NCBI GenBank assembly: GCA_946885755.1
Contig: CAMPHB010000111.1
Location: 1-5,391 of the forward strand
Source of the DNA: an uncultured Methylophaga sp.
Lineage (GTDB): Bacteria; Pseudomonadota; Gammaproteobacteria; Nitrosococcales; Methylophagaceae
Direction of reading: 5' to 3'
DNA: 5,391 nt
Part shown: in pieces, positions 1 through 5,391 of the stretch
How the letters are laid out: every line of letters starts with the position of its first letter
How positions within the stretch are numbered: the stretch's first letter is position 1
Notes under the pieces: model-generated
What the model was told of the DNA's origin: nothing
What the model saw: only the letters and a program-made list of their open reading frames with translations
Databases searched by the model: none
Program-made: the position numbers and the translations under genes

Positions 1-73
1 AGGCAACGGCATAATTGAGTGCCGGCTGCTGCGCATCAACTTTATCCAAAAAAAATGTTGTCTTTTCAGCCAC
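1..73 (-). CDS. N-terminal fragment of an unidentified protein overlapping the end of hslR
   Basis: Reading leftward from a GTG at 73-71 there is an open frame of 24 codons to the window edge, beginning M-A-E-K-T-T-F-F-L-D-K-V-D-A-Q-Q-P-A-L-N-Y-A-V-A. It lies +1 relative to hslR and overlaps its last 8 bases, so start and hslR stop share GTGGCTGA, a layout typical of translationally coupled genes. A stop lies just upstream in this frame, so GTG at 73 is the earliest usual start; a TTG at 49-47 is an alternative. No clear Shine-Dalgarno is seen. A run of eight T (48-55, minus sense) falls within codons 6-9. In E. coli hslR is followed by hslO, but these residues do not resemble the HslO N-terminus. 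A faint likeness to the start of the DNA polymerase III chi subunit (HolC) is noted, but 24 residues cannot support that name. Confidence 0.4.
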   Translation of the reverse strand, partial: MAEKTTFFLDKVDAQQPALNYAVA

Positions 74-470
74 GGGTGAATTTTATGATATGCCGCCGAT
101 CCCGTTTGCTGGGACGACCTTTTTGTTCACGAAAACCCAGCGGTTCATTTTTCAGTTGTTCACGCAGTAATTCACGTTTGGCCTGACTTTCTGCCGTTTC
201 CTGATATAAGGTCTGCGCTTCACTGGCAGGGCGGCGTTGTTTTTCAAGGCCAAGCACCTCGATCTCAAAGGTGTAGGGCGGCTTAGAAATTTCCAGTTTA
301 TCGGCGATATGAATATTACGGCTGGGTTTGGCACGCTGACCGTTAACATGGACTTTGCCACCATTAATGGCTTCCACGGCGATCCCGCGGGTTTTAAAAA
401 AACGTGCCGCCCAGAGCCATTTATCGAGGCGTTGGGCGGCATTATTTTGTTCAGATTGGGCTGCTTTCAT
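66..470 (-). CDS. hslR: Heat shock protein 15 (Hsp15), S4-domain ribosome-associated RNA-binding protein
   Basis: This 134-residue protein matches Hsp15 in length (E. coli about 133) and layout. An S4 RNA-binding domain spans roughly residues 13-60, with the hallmark R-L-D-K-W-L-W-A-A-R-F-F-K-T-R at 14-28 and G-G-K-V-H-V-N-G at 37-44. After it comes the family motif R-R-P-A-S-E-A near 79-85 and a very basic C-terminus (K-G-R-P-S-K-R-D-R-R at 117-126). In E. coli Hsp15 is a cytoplasmic protein that binds 50S subunits carrying a stalled nascent chain attached to tRNA and helps recycle them; the same role is inferred here. The ATG at 470 places the S4 domain at the expected distance from the N-terminus. 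It lies 56 bp downstream of acs on the same strand, with no T-rich terminator between, so it may be read through from acs. No good Shine-Dalgarno precedes its ATG. The following frame overlaps its stop. Confidence 0.95.
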   Translation of the reverse strand: MKAAQSEQNNAAQRLDKWLWAARFFKTRGIAVEAINGGKVHVNGQRAKPSRNIHIADKLEISKPPYTFEIEVLGLEKQRRPASEAQTLYQETAESQAKRELLREQLKNEPLGFREQKGRPSKRDRRHIIKFTRG

Positions 471-491
471 ATAAGTTCAGTGCTGCGCCAC

Positions 492-513
492 TTACCGCTG
501 TCAAAGCCGGTAA
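492..513. other. Short hairpin in the acs-hslR gap
   Basis: A 6-bp perfect inverted repeat, TTACCG at 492-497 and CGGTAA at 508-513, encloses a 10-base loop between the acs stop and the hslR start. There is no T-run on either side, so it does not look like a Rho-independent terminator. It could be a processing or stability element, or chance. Confidence 0.2.
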
Positions 514-526
514 ACGGCGACACCGA

Positions 527-2491
527 TTAAGCTTTGCCTTGAAGTTGTAACAGGATAGATTCGTTTTCCAGCGTTGACGTATCCTGCGTGATTTCTTCAC
601 CTTTGGCAATGGTCCGCAGCAGCCGGCGCATGATTTTGCCAGAGCGAGTTTTCGGCAAATTATCGGAATAACGGATTTCATCCGGTTTGGCGATAGGGCC
701 GATCTGATCGGCTACCCAGGCCCGCAGTTCGTTGGTCATTTGCTCGTCAACACCGCCTTCAGGGCGTTTGCCTTTCAGTACCACATAGGCAAATACCGAC
801 TCACCTTTAACCTCATGCGGTTTACCAACAACAGCGGCTTCAGCAACTGCTTTATGGGCCACCAGCGCTGATTCAATTTCCATGGTACCGAGACGGTGAC
901 CGGAGACATTGAGCACGTCATCAATACGACCCATGATCCAGAAATAGCCGTCTTCGTCACGCCGGGCACTGTCACCGGCCAGATAATACTTGCCATCAAA
1001 ATACGGCCAGTAAGTATCTTTATAACGCTGGTCATCGCCCCAAATCGTTTGAATCATTGATGGCCACGGTTTACGCACCACCAAAAAACCACCCTGATTA
1101 GCCTCGGTGATTTCTTCACCCTGATCGTTGACGACTGCAGCATCAATGCCGGGCAGGGCGCGGGTGCAGGAACCCGGTTTGGTCACGGTAACTGCCGGCA
1201 CTGGCGCAATCATATGCGCGCCGGTTTCGGTTTGCCACCAGGTATCCACAATCGGGCAGCGCGACTGACCAATGACTTCGTGATACCACATCCAGGCTTC
1301 CGGATTAATCGGTTCACCGACCGTACCGAGCAAACGCAGTTTTGATAAATCGTATTGTTTCGGCAGTTCATCACCAACTTTCATCAATGCTCGGATGGCG
1401 GTCGGCGCGGTATAAAAAATCGTCACACCATGACGGGCACAAACATCCCAGAAACGACCAGCATCCGGCACGGTTGGCACACCTTCATAAATAATCATGG
1501 TGGCACCAGTTGCCAGCGGACCGTAAGCAACATAAGTATGACCGGTGATCCAGCCGACATCGGCGGTACACCAGAACACGTCCGATGGCTGAATATCAAA
1601 TACCCAGCGCATTGAAGTGATGGCATTAAGTAAATAACCGGCACTGGAATGCTGAATGCCTTTGGGTTTACCGGTAGAACCTGAGGTGTAGAGTAAAAAC
1701 AACGGATCAGCAGCATTCATCGGCACCGGCGGACAGTCTGCAGTCTGGCCGGCTTCAGCATCATGCCACCAGATATCACGGCCAGATTGCATCACCACAT
1801 CGTTGTCGCAACGTTTGAAAACAATCACCGTTTCAACACTGCCACAGCCTTTACTAAGCGCTTGGTCAGTGGTTTTTTTAAGCTCCACAACTTTGCCGCC
1901 ACGGTGGCCGCCATCGGCCGTAATCACCACTTTTGCGGCTGTATCTTCAATACGATCTTTTAACGCTTCAGAAGAAAAGCCACCAAAGACCACCGAGTGA
2001 ATAGCGCCAATACGGGCGCACGCCTGCATAGCGACTACCGCTTCGGTAATCATCGGCATATAAATAATGACCCTGTCACCTTTGTTAACACCCTGATTTT
2101 TCAAAGCATTAGCAAAGATGCAGACTTTTTCATGCAGTTCCCGATAACTGATATGTGCCACATCACCGGGTTCACCTTCAAAAATGATCGCTGTTTTGTC
2201 GCCGTTTTTTTCCAGCTGCCGATCGAGGCAATTATAGGAAACATTCAGCTCACCATCGGCAAACCAGCGGTAAAACGGGGCATTACTGCTGTCCAGTGTC
2301 TGGGTAAACGGTTTGAACCAGTCGATTTCTTGTTTGGCAATGTCAGCCCAGAAGTTTTCATGATCAGCGGCTGCTTTCTCGTATAACGCATTCAGTGCGT
2401 CACTGTTTAATGAGCTGCTTCTGATAAATGCATCGCTGGGCGGAAAACGACGGTTTTCCAGTAAGGTGGATTCAATATTTTCCTGAGCCAT
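527..2491 (-). CDS. acs: Acetyl-coenzyme A synthetase (AMP-forming acetate-CoA ligase)
   Basis: The 654-residue cytoplasmic enzyme activates acetate with ATP to acetyl-AMP and transfers the acetyl group to CoA, feeding the TCA and glyoxylate routes. It is full length for the family (E. coli 652). Visible landmarks are the phosphate-binding loop [11 protein letters not shown] at 268-278; G-E-P-I-N-P at 392-397; D-T-W-W-Q-T-E-T-G at 416-424, whose second Trp (419) corresponds to the Trp limiting the pocket to acetate in Salmonella Acs (W414); the hinge region G-R-I-D-D at 521-525; V-S-G-H-R at 529-533; and P-K-T-R-S-G-K ending at Lys619, the catalytic lysine silenced by reversible acetylation in this family (609 in enterobacteria). 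The pocket valine 310 of Salmonella is Ile315 here, a mild change. The ATG at 2491 is preceded by AAAGG (2500-2504, minus sense) eight bases away. It follows the aldehyde dehydrogenase gene after a terminator, so it probably has its own promoter. Confidence 0.97.
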   Translation of the reverse strand: MAQENIESTLLENRRFPPSDAFIRSSSLNSDALNALYEKAAADHENFWADIAKQEIDWFKPFTQTLDSSNAPFYRWFADGELNVSYNCLDRQLEKNGDKTAIIFEGEPGDVAHISYRELHEKVCIFANALKNQGVNKGDRVIIYMPMITEAVVAMQACARIGAIHSVVFGGFSSEALKDRIEDTAAKVVITADGGHRGGKVVELKKTTDQALSKGCGSVETVIVFKRCDNDVVMQSGRDIWWHDAEAGQTADCPPVPMNAADPLFLLYTSGSTGKPKGIQHSSAGYLLNAITSMRWVFDIQPSDVFWCTADVGWITGHTYVAYGPLATGATMIIYEGVPTVPDAGRFWDVCARHGVTIFYTAPTAIRALMKVGDELPKQYDLSKLRLLGTVGEPINPEAWMWYHEVIGQSRCPIVDTWWQTETGAHMIAPVPAVTVTKPGSCTRALPGIDAAVVNDQGEEITEANQGGFLVVRKPWPSMIQTIWGDDQRYKDTYWPYFDGKYYLAGDSARRDEDGYFWIMGRIDDVLNVSGHRLGTMEIESALVAHKAVAEAAVVGKPHEVKGESVFAYVVLKGKRPEGGVDEQMTNELRAWVADQIGPIAKPDEIRYSDNLPKTRSGKIMRRLLRTIAKGEEITQDTSTLENESILLQLQGKA

Positions 2492-2499
2492 CAGTCTTA

Positions 2500-2504
2500 C
2501 CTTT
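2500..2504 (-). promoter_or_regulatory. Ribosome binding site of acs
   Basis: AAAGG on the minus strand lies eight bases before the acs ATG at 2491-2489. It is the clearest Shine-Dalgarno in the window and supports that start. Confidence 0.6.
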
Positions 2505-2523
2505 ATTGGATATCTTATTGAGG

Positions 2524-2553
2524 ATAGTACTGCTGCAATCTTTTGACTGCCAA
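2524..2553 (-). promoter_or_regulatory. Candidate sigma70 promoter for acs
   Basis: On the minus strand TTGGCA (2553-2548) is followed after 18 bases by TACTAT (2529-2524). The first matches the -35 consensus at five of six positions and the second the -10 consensus at four of six. It sits just after the upstream gene's terminator and would start RNA near 2517, giving a leader of about 25 bases that contains the acs ribosome binding site. The location is convincing; the -10 is mediocre. No clear CRP palindrome (TGTGA-N6-TCACA type) was seen in this gap. Confidence 0.45.
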
Positions 2554-2555
2554 CA

Positions 2556-2597
2556 TGAAAAACTCTCCCGAAAGTAGCACTTAAGGGAGAGTTTTCA
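2556..2597 (-). terminator. Rho-independent terminator after the aldehyde dehydrogenase gene
   Basis: An 11-bp perfect stem, AAAACTCTCCC (2559-2569) pairing with GGGAGAGTTTT (2585-2595), encloses a 15-base loop; two further pairs are possible with one bulged A. Read on the minus strand, the second arm ends in a run of five T at 2562-2558, mostly inside the stem. It begins 17 bases after the dehydrogenase stop. The A-rich/T-rich flanks make it potentially bidirectional, but no gene reads towards it from the left. It should reduce, but may not abolish, readthrough into acs. Confidence 0.85.
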
Positions 2598-2613
2598 GGT
2601 TTAATGCAGCGGC

Positions 2614-4134
2614 CTAGAAGAAACCGAGTGGGCTGGTGCTGTAACTAACCAGCAGGTTTTTGGTTTGCTGGTAGTGTTCGAGCACCATTTTGTGGGTTTC
2701 ACGGCCAACACCGGATTTTTTGTAACCACCAAATGCCGCGTGGGCAGGATAAGCGTGGTAGCAGTTGGTCCAGACGCGACCGGCCTGAATACCTCGGCCC
2801 ATGCGATAGGCAAGATTCATATCACGGGTCCAGACACCGGCACCCAGACCAAATTCAGTGTCATTAGCGATTTCCAAGGCCTCGGCTTCGGTTTTGAAGG
2901 TGGTCACAGACACCACCGGGCCAAAGATTTCTTCCTGGAAGATACGCATTTTGTTGTGGCCTTTCATCAACGTTGGTTCGATGTAAAAACCTTTATCAAA
3001 TTCAGCGCCAACTTGCTCAATACCACCACCCATCAGCAACTGGGCACCTTCATTTTTACCGATCTCAACATAGCTTAAGATCTTGTCGAATTGCTCTTGA
3101 GAAGCCTGGGCACCTACTTGGGTTTCGGTATCCAGCGGGTTGCCGCGTTTGATCATTTTGGCGCGTTCCATGACGACTGAAATAAAGTCATCGTAGATGC
3201 TTTCCTGAATCACGGCGCGTGATGGGCAGGTGCAGACTTCGCCCTGATTAAAGAACGCCAGCGTCATGCCTTCGGCGCATTTATTAATGTAGTCTTCTTC
3301 CTGTTGCATGATGTCTTCGAAGAACACGTTTGGTGATTTACCACCGAGTTCAACCGTTGACGGAATAATATTGTCAGCGGCGTATTTCATAATCATCGAA
3401 CCGACCGGCGTTGAGCCAGTAAAGGCGATTTTTGCGATGCGGGTGCTGGTACCCAGTGCCTGACCGGCTTCGCGGCCATAACCGTTCACGATGTTTAATA
3501 CACCCGGTGGCAGCAAATCGGCAATCACTTCAATGACTTTCAGAATGGATACTGGCGTTTGTTCAGCAGGTTTCATGACGATGCAGTTACCAGCAGCCAG
3601 TGCGGGTGCCAGTTTCCAGGCGGCCATCAGGATCGGAAAATTCCACGGAATGATCTGACCGACCACACCCAGTGGCTCATGGAAATGATAGGCAACGGTG
3701 GTTTCGTCGATTTCACCCATGGTGCCTTCCTGCGCACGGATGCAACCGGCAAAATACCGGAAATGATCAGCGGCCAGCGGAATATCAGCATTAATTGTTT
3801 CGCGGACAGCTTTACCGTTATCCCATGTCTCGGCAACGGCCAGCATTTCCAGATTGGCTTCAATACGATCGGCAATTTTTAGCAGGATATTGCTGCGCTC
3901 AGTGACCGAAGTCCGGCCCCAGGCATCGCGGGCTTTGTGCGCGGCATCCAGTGCCAGTTCGACATCTTCAGCAGAAGAGCGGGGCACTTCGCAAATGACT
4001 TCACCGGTGACCGGGGTAATATTTTCAAAATACTGACCTTTGACCGGCGCAACCCAGTCACCACCAATAAAGTTTTCGTAGCGGGGTTTAAATGAGACGA
4101 CAGCGCCGTCTGTACCTGGTTTTGCGTAAATCAT
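2614..4134 (-). CDS. exaC: NAD(P)-dependent aldehyde dehydrogenase, AldB/ExaC family (probable acetaldehyde dehydrogenase)
   Basis: This 506-residue cytosolic enzyme oxidises an aldehyde to its acid with a nicotinamide cofactor; for this subfamily (E. coli AldB, Pseudomonas ExaC) the usual substrate is acetaldehyde. All catalytic elements are present: P-W-N-F-P at 163-167 with Asn165, cofactor lysine 188 in M-K-P-A-E, the Rossmann turn F-T-G-S-T-P-V-G at 238-245, general base Glu262 in V-E-L-G-G-K-S-P, nucleophile Cys301 in [12 protein letters not shown], and E-E-I-F-G-P at 401-406 with Glu402. The AldB/ExaC signature is strong, including [16 protein letters not shown] at 455-470 and the ending P-L-G-F-F. 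Glu191 at the adenosine-ribose position favours NAD+; E. coli AldB, which prefers NADP+, has K-P-A-R-L-T-P there as I recall, hence the ExaC-like symbol. The ATG at 4134 follows a GAGAGA stretch. The gene diverges from an AraC-type regulator and precedes acs, which would consume its acetate. Confidence 0.95.
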   Translation of the reverse strand: MIYAKPGTDGAVVSFKPRYENFIGGDWVAPVKGQYFENITPVTGEVICEVPRSSAEDVELALDAAHKARDAWGRTSVTERSNILLKIADRIEANLEMLAVAETWDNGKAVRETINADIPLAADHFRYFAGCIRAQEGTMGEIDETTVAYHFHEPLGVVGQIIPWNFPILMAAWKLAPALAAGNCIVMKPAEQTPVSILKVIEVIADLLPPGVLNIVNGYGREAGQALGTSTRIAKIAFTGSTPVGSMIMKYAADNIIPSTVELGGKSPNVFFEDIMQQEEDYINKCAEGMTLAFFNQGEVCTCPSRAVIQESIYDDFISVVMERAKMIKRGNPLDTETQVGAQASQEQFDKILSYVEIGKNEGAQLLMGGGIEQVGAEFDKGFYIEPTLMKGHNKMRIFQEEIFGPVVSVTTFKTEAEALEIANDTEFGLGAGVWTRDMNLAYRMGRGIQAGRVWTNCYHAYPAHAAFGGYKKSGVGRETHKMVLEHYQQTKNLLVSYSTSPLGFF

Positions 4135-4154
4135 AATGTCTCTCTCTTCTATTA

Positions 4155-4160
4155 ATTATA
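4155..4160 (-). promoter_or_regulatory. -10 element of the aldehyde dehydrogenase promoter
   Basis: A perfect TATAAT is read on the minus strand 20 bases before the start codon. With a 17-base spacer the -35 position (4183-4178) reads TGCTGG, a poor match to TTGACA, and spacers of 16 or 18 are no better. RNA would start near 4148, leaving a leader of about 14 bases containing GAGAGA as the ribosome binding sequence. A good -10 without a -35 is the usual form of an activator-dependent promoter. Confidence 0.55.
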
Positions 4161-4206
4161 GGTTTGCTGCTAAAACGCCAGCATACGGCTGAGTTAGAAA
4201 TCTGCG

Positions 4207-4242
4207 CTTGACCAATATTCCCAATCACTTGACTTATAGTCC
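4207..4242. promoter_or_regulatory. Tandem direct repeats, candidate operator for the divergent AraC-type regulator
   Basis: CTTGACCAATATTCC at 4207-4221 and CTTGACTTATAGTCC at 4228-4242 agree at 12 of 15 positions; their starts are 21 bp apart, two helical turns, so both face the same side of the DNA. On the minus strand the shared pattern is GGAnTATnnGTCAAG. AraC-family monomers commonly bind such same-orientation half-sites at this spacing, as at araI1-araI2. The repeats are centred roughly 66 and 87 bp before the predicted dehydrogenase transcription start, a plausible activating position. The right copy covers a TTGACT that could be the -35 of the regulator's own promoter, suggesting autoregulation. 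Binding is inferred, not shown. Confidence 0.5.
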
Positions 4243-4258
4243 AGAACCGCCGCAGAAT
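4229..4258 (+). promoter_or_regulatory. Candidate promoter of the AraC-family gene
   Basis: TTGACT (4229-4234, five of six to the -35 consensus) and CAGAAT (4253-4258, four of six to the -10) are 18 bases apart. RNA would start near 4265, about 26 bases before the ATG at 4291. A competing choice is TATAGT at 4235-4240 as the -10, but no good -35 is spaced correctly for it. The whole candidate overlaps the right-hand direct repeat. Confidence 0.3.
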
Positions 4259-4290
4259 CAACGTTAAACATCAGTTTGCAGATACCTTTC

Positions 4291-5226
4291 ATGCACAGCG
4301 AAAAAGTCCCGTTTATCAACAACCGCCGGGAAAAACGCCAGCTTCTAATTGAAAATAAGCTGACTTTTGCCGGCCCGGAAACCGAGCTTAGTATCTACGA
4401 TACCTATCGTTCGGTTTCTGGCGTTGGACTTGATGCCGACCAGATCCTGTATTGCGGTATGGTCAGTGGCAAAAAGGTTATGCACGATATTTATCATACG
4501 CAAGGCGAATTATTCCTGCCACATGAGTCGTATGTTATGCCGCCCGGAGGTTATGTTGAAATTGATTTTCCCGAGGCCAGCGAACAACAGCCAACTACCT
4601 GTTTAACAATTGAAATTTCCCGCGAGCGGATTGAATCTATATCGGATCGGATGCGGGACATCGGCTCACTGGCAGTGCCGGATCACAATTGGTCATACCA
4701 GCCGAAAATTATTCATAAACATCACACCCAGGATACCCAGCAATTACTGGAAAAACTGGTGGGTCTGTTTGTCCGTAACGATCCGGATAAAGAGATCATG
4801 GTGGATCTGGGCGTCTCGGAATTAGTCACCCGGTTGCTGCGTGAGCAAGGTCGTGAAGCGCTGCTCAGTTACTGTCATAAAGCGCCCGACGCCAATGGTA
4901 TTTCGGCAGCGATTCATTGTCTTGAAGAAAATATCAGTACGCCTTTGGATATCGATCTGTTGTGTCGCAAAGCCTGTATGAGCCGCAGCCGTCTATATGT
5001 TGAGTTTAAAAAACAACTTGGCTGCACACCGGGCGAATTTCAGCAGCAAATTCGGCTTAAATCAGCTGCGGATGCGATCCGCAGTGGTCAGAGTGTTACC
5101 GAAGCCTGTTACAGTTTTGGCTTTAATGATCTGAGTCATTTTAGCCGCCGCTTCAGCCATTTTTTTGGTTGTTCGCCAAGTAGTTACCGCCGACAAAAAT
5201 CCGCCAGTCCACTTATCGCTGACTGA
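4291..5226 (+). CDS. AraC-family transcriptional regulator, divergent from the aldehyde dehydrogenase gene
   Basis: From ATG 4291 this is a 311-residue DNA-binding regulator. The N-terminal part (about residues 20-120) looks like a cupin-type sensing domain of the AraC_N sort, with many beta-like segments and a turn M-P-P-G-G-Y-V near 83-89. The C-terminal hundred residues form the double helix-turn-helix of the AraC/XylS family: P-L-D-I-D-L-L-C-R-K-A-C-M-S-R-S-R-L-Y near 218-236, then S-V-T-E-A-C-Y-S-F-G-F-N-D-L-S-H-F-S-R-R-F near 268-288 and G-C-S-P-S-S-Y-R-R near 293-301, the classic family signature. An in-frame TTG at 4276 would add five residues; neither start has a recognisable Shine-Dalgarno, and ATG is preferred as the commoner codon with more leader space. 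Its position makes activation of the neighbouring dehydrogenase gene in response to an alcohol, aldehyde or acid the likely job; the actual ligand cannot be read from the sequence. Confidence 0.92.
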   Translation: MHSEKVPFINNRREKRQLLIENKLTFAGPETELSIYDTYRSVSGVGLDADQILYCGMVSGKKVMHDIYHTQGELFLPHESYVMPPGGYVEIDFPEASEQQPTTCLTIEISRERIESISDRMRDIGSLAVPDHNWSYQPKIIHKHHTQDTQQLLEKLVGLFVRNDPDKEIMVDLGVSELVTRLLREQGREALLSYCHKAPDANGISAAIHCLEENISTPLDIDLLCRKACMSRSRLYVEFKKQLGCTPGEFQQQIRLKSAADAIRSGQSVTEACYSFGFNDLSHFSRRFSHFFGCSPSSYRRQKSASPLIAD

Positions 5227-5237
5227 GCCAGCCAACA

Positions 5238-5298
5238 GACAGCGTTTCAGACTGTCATAATATCAAACATCAATGTGGTGATAGCTGCCACCAATTTG
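5238..5298. other. Gap after the AraC-family gene with two weak inverted repeats
   Basis: GACAG (5238-5242) can pair with CTGTC (5252-5256), and 5271-5280 can pair with 5289-5298 at eight of ten positions around an 8-base loop. Neither is followed by a proper T-run, so a Rho-independent terminator for the upstream gene is not convincing. CATAAT at 5256-5261 resembles a -10 box for the following gene, but no good -35 was found. Confidence 0.2.
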
Positions 5299-5310
5299 AG
5301 TTTGGTATAA

Positions 5311-5391
5311 ATGCGTTTGATTTTAAGACAGTCATTATTCACGATTTTAACTTGCCTGTTATTTACCGGTGCGGTGTTTGCTGACATCACG
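5311..5391 (+). CDS. N-terminus of an exported protein, cut by the window edge
   Basis: An open frame of 27 codons runs from ATG 5311 to the last base with no stop. It reads as a textbook Sec signal peptide: a short positive start (M-R-L-I-L-R-Q), a hydrophobic core (L-F-T-I-L-T-C-L-L-F-T-G-A at about 9-21) and a likely signal peptidase I site after V-F-A (22-24), leaving mature D-I-T onward. The single Cys lies inside the core and does not form a lipobox, so a lipoprotein is unlikely. The gene starts 84 bp after the AraC-family gene on the same strand; only a weak GAG lies about ten bases before the ATG. The protein is destined for the periplasm or beyond, but its function cannot be told from this fragment. 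A periplasmic alcohol-oxidation component would suit the neighbourhood, but nothing visible shows it. Confidence 0.6.
   Translation, partial: MRLILRQSLFTILTCLLFTGAVFADIT

Noticed and set aside
492..513. Hairpin between acs and hslR as a terminator
   Set aside because: Only six base pairs and no following T-run on either strand; kept only as a weak structural note.
237..530. 97-codon plus-strand open frame
   Set aside because: Antisense to hslR and the end of acs; composition follows the complementary coding frame and no start signal is seen.
1997..2386. 129-codon plus-strand open frame
   Set aside because: It lies wholly antisense to acs, whose conserved motifs prove the minus-strand frame; no ribosome site and no recognisable protein features.
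2665..3078. 137-codon plus-strand open frame
   Set aside because: Antisense shadow of the aldehyde dehydrogenase C-terminal half; the opposite strand carries intact catalytic motifs.
3559..3882. 107-codon plus-strand open frame
   Set aside because: Antisense shadow of the dehydrogenase cofactor-binding region with no independent support.
4161..4190. Sigma54 (-24/-12) promoter for the dehydrogenase gene
   Set aside because: A TGGC and a GC are present on the minus strand but the spacing is 7 rather than 10 bases between GG and GC, while a perfect sigma70 -10 lies just downstream.
4208..4240. TTGACC with TATAGT as a sigma70 promoter for the AraC-type gene
   Set aside because: The boxes are 21 bases apart, too far for a standard promoter; the TTGAC match is better explained as part of the direct repeat.

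Overview
The window looks like ordinary chromosomal DNA from a gammaproteobacterium of moderate GC content (judged by eye, not computed). Support for this is the close match of hslR to the enterobacterial Hsp15 pattern, the AldB/ExaC-type aldehyde dehydrogenase, and dense packing with short intergenic gaps. The genus cannot be fixed from this sequence alone; a marine or methylotroph-like gammaproteobacterium is only a guess.

Layout, left to right: a gene fragment on the minus strand (1-73) overlaps the end of hslR (66-470, minus; Hsp15, S4 RNA-binding). Upstream of hslR lies acs (527-2491, minus; AMP-forming acetyl-CoA synthetase). A 122-bp gap (2492-2613) holds the terminator of the next gene and a likely acs promoter. 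Then come an AldB/ExaC-family aldehyde dehydrogenase (2614-4134, minus), a divergent regulatory gap (4135-4290), an AraC-family regulator (4291-5226, plus), an 84-bp gap, and the first 27 codons of an exported protein (5311-5391, plus), cut by the window edge.

How they fit together: the dehydrogenase oxidises an aldehyde, most likely acetaldehyde from ethanol, to the acid, and Acs activates acetate to acetyl-CoA. Together they form the lower half of an ethanol or acetaldehyde assimilation route. The divergent AraC-type gene is the natural candidate for its regulator. The gap between them carries two 15-bp direct repeats whose starts are 21 bp apart (two helical turns), the arrangement typical of tandem AraC-family half-sites. 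A perfect TATAAT without a recognisable -35 lies in front of the dehydrogenase gene, which fits activator-dependent transcription.

No mobile element, CRISPR array, tRNA, rRNA or evidently new system is visible. The most interesting items are the candidate operator in the divergent gap, the unidentified gene fragment overlapping hslR, and the truncated exported protein.
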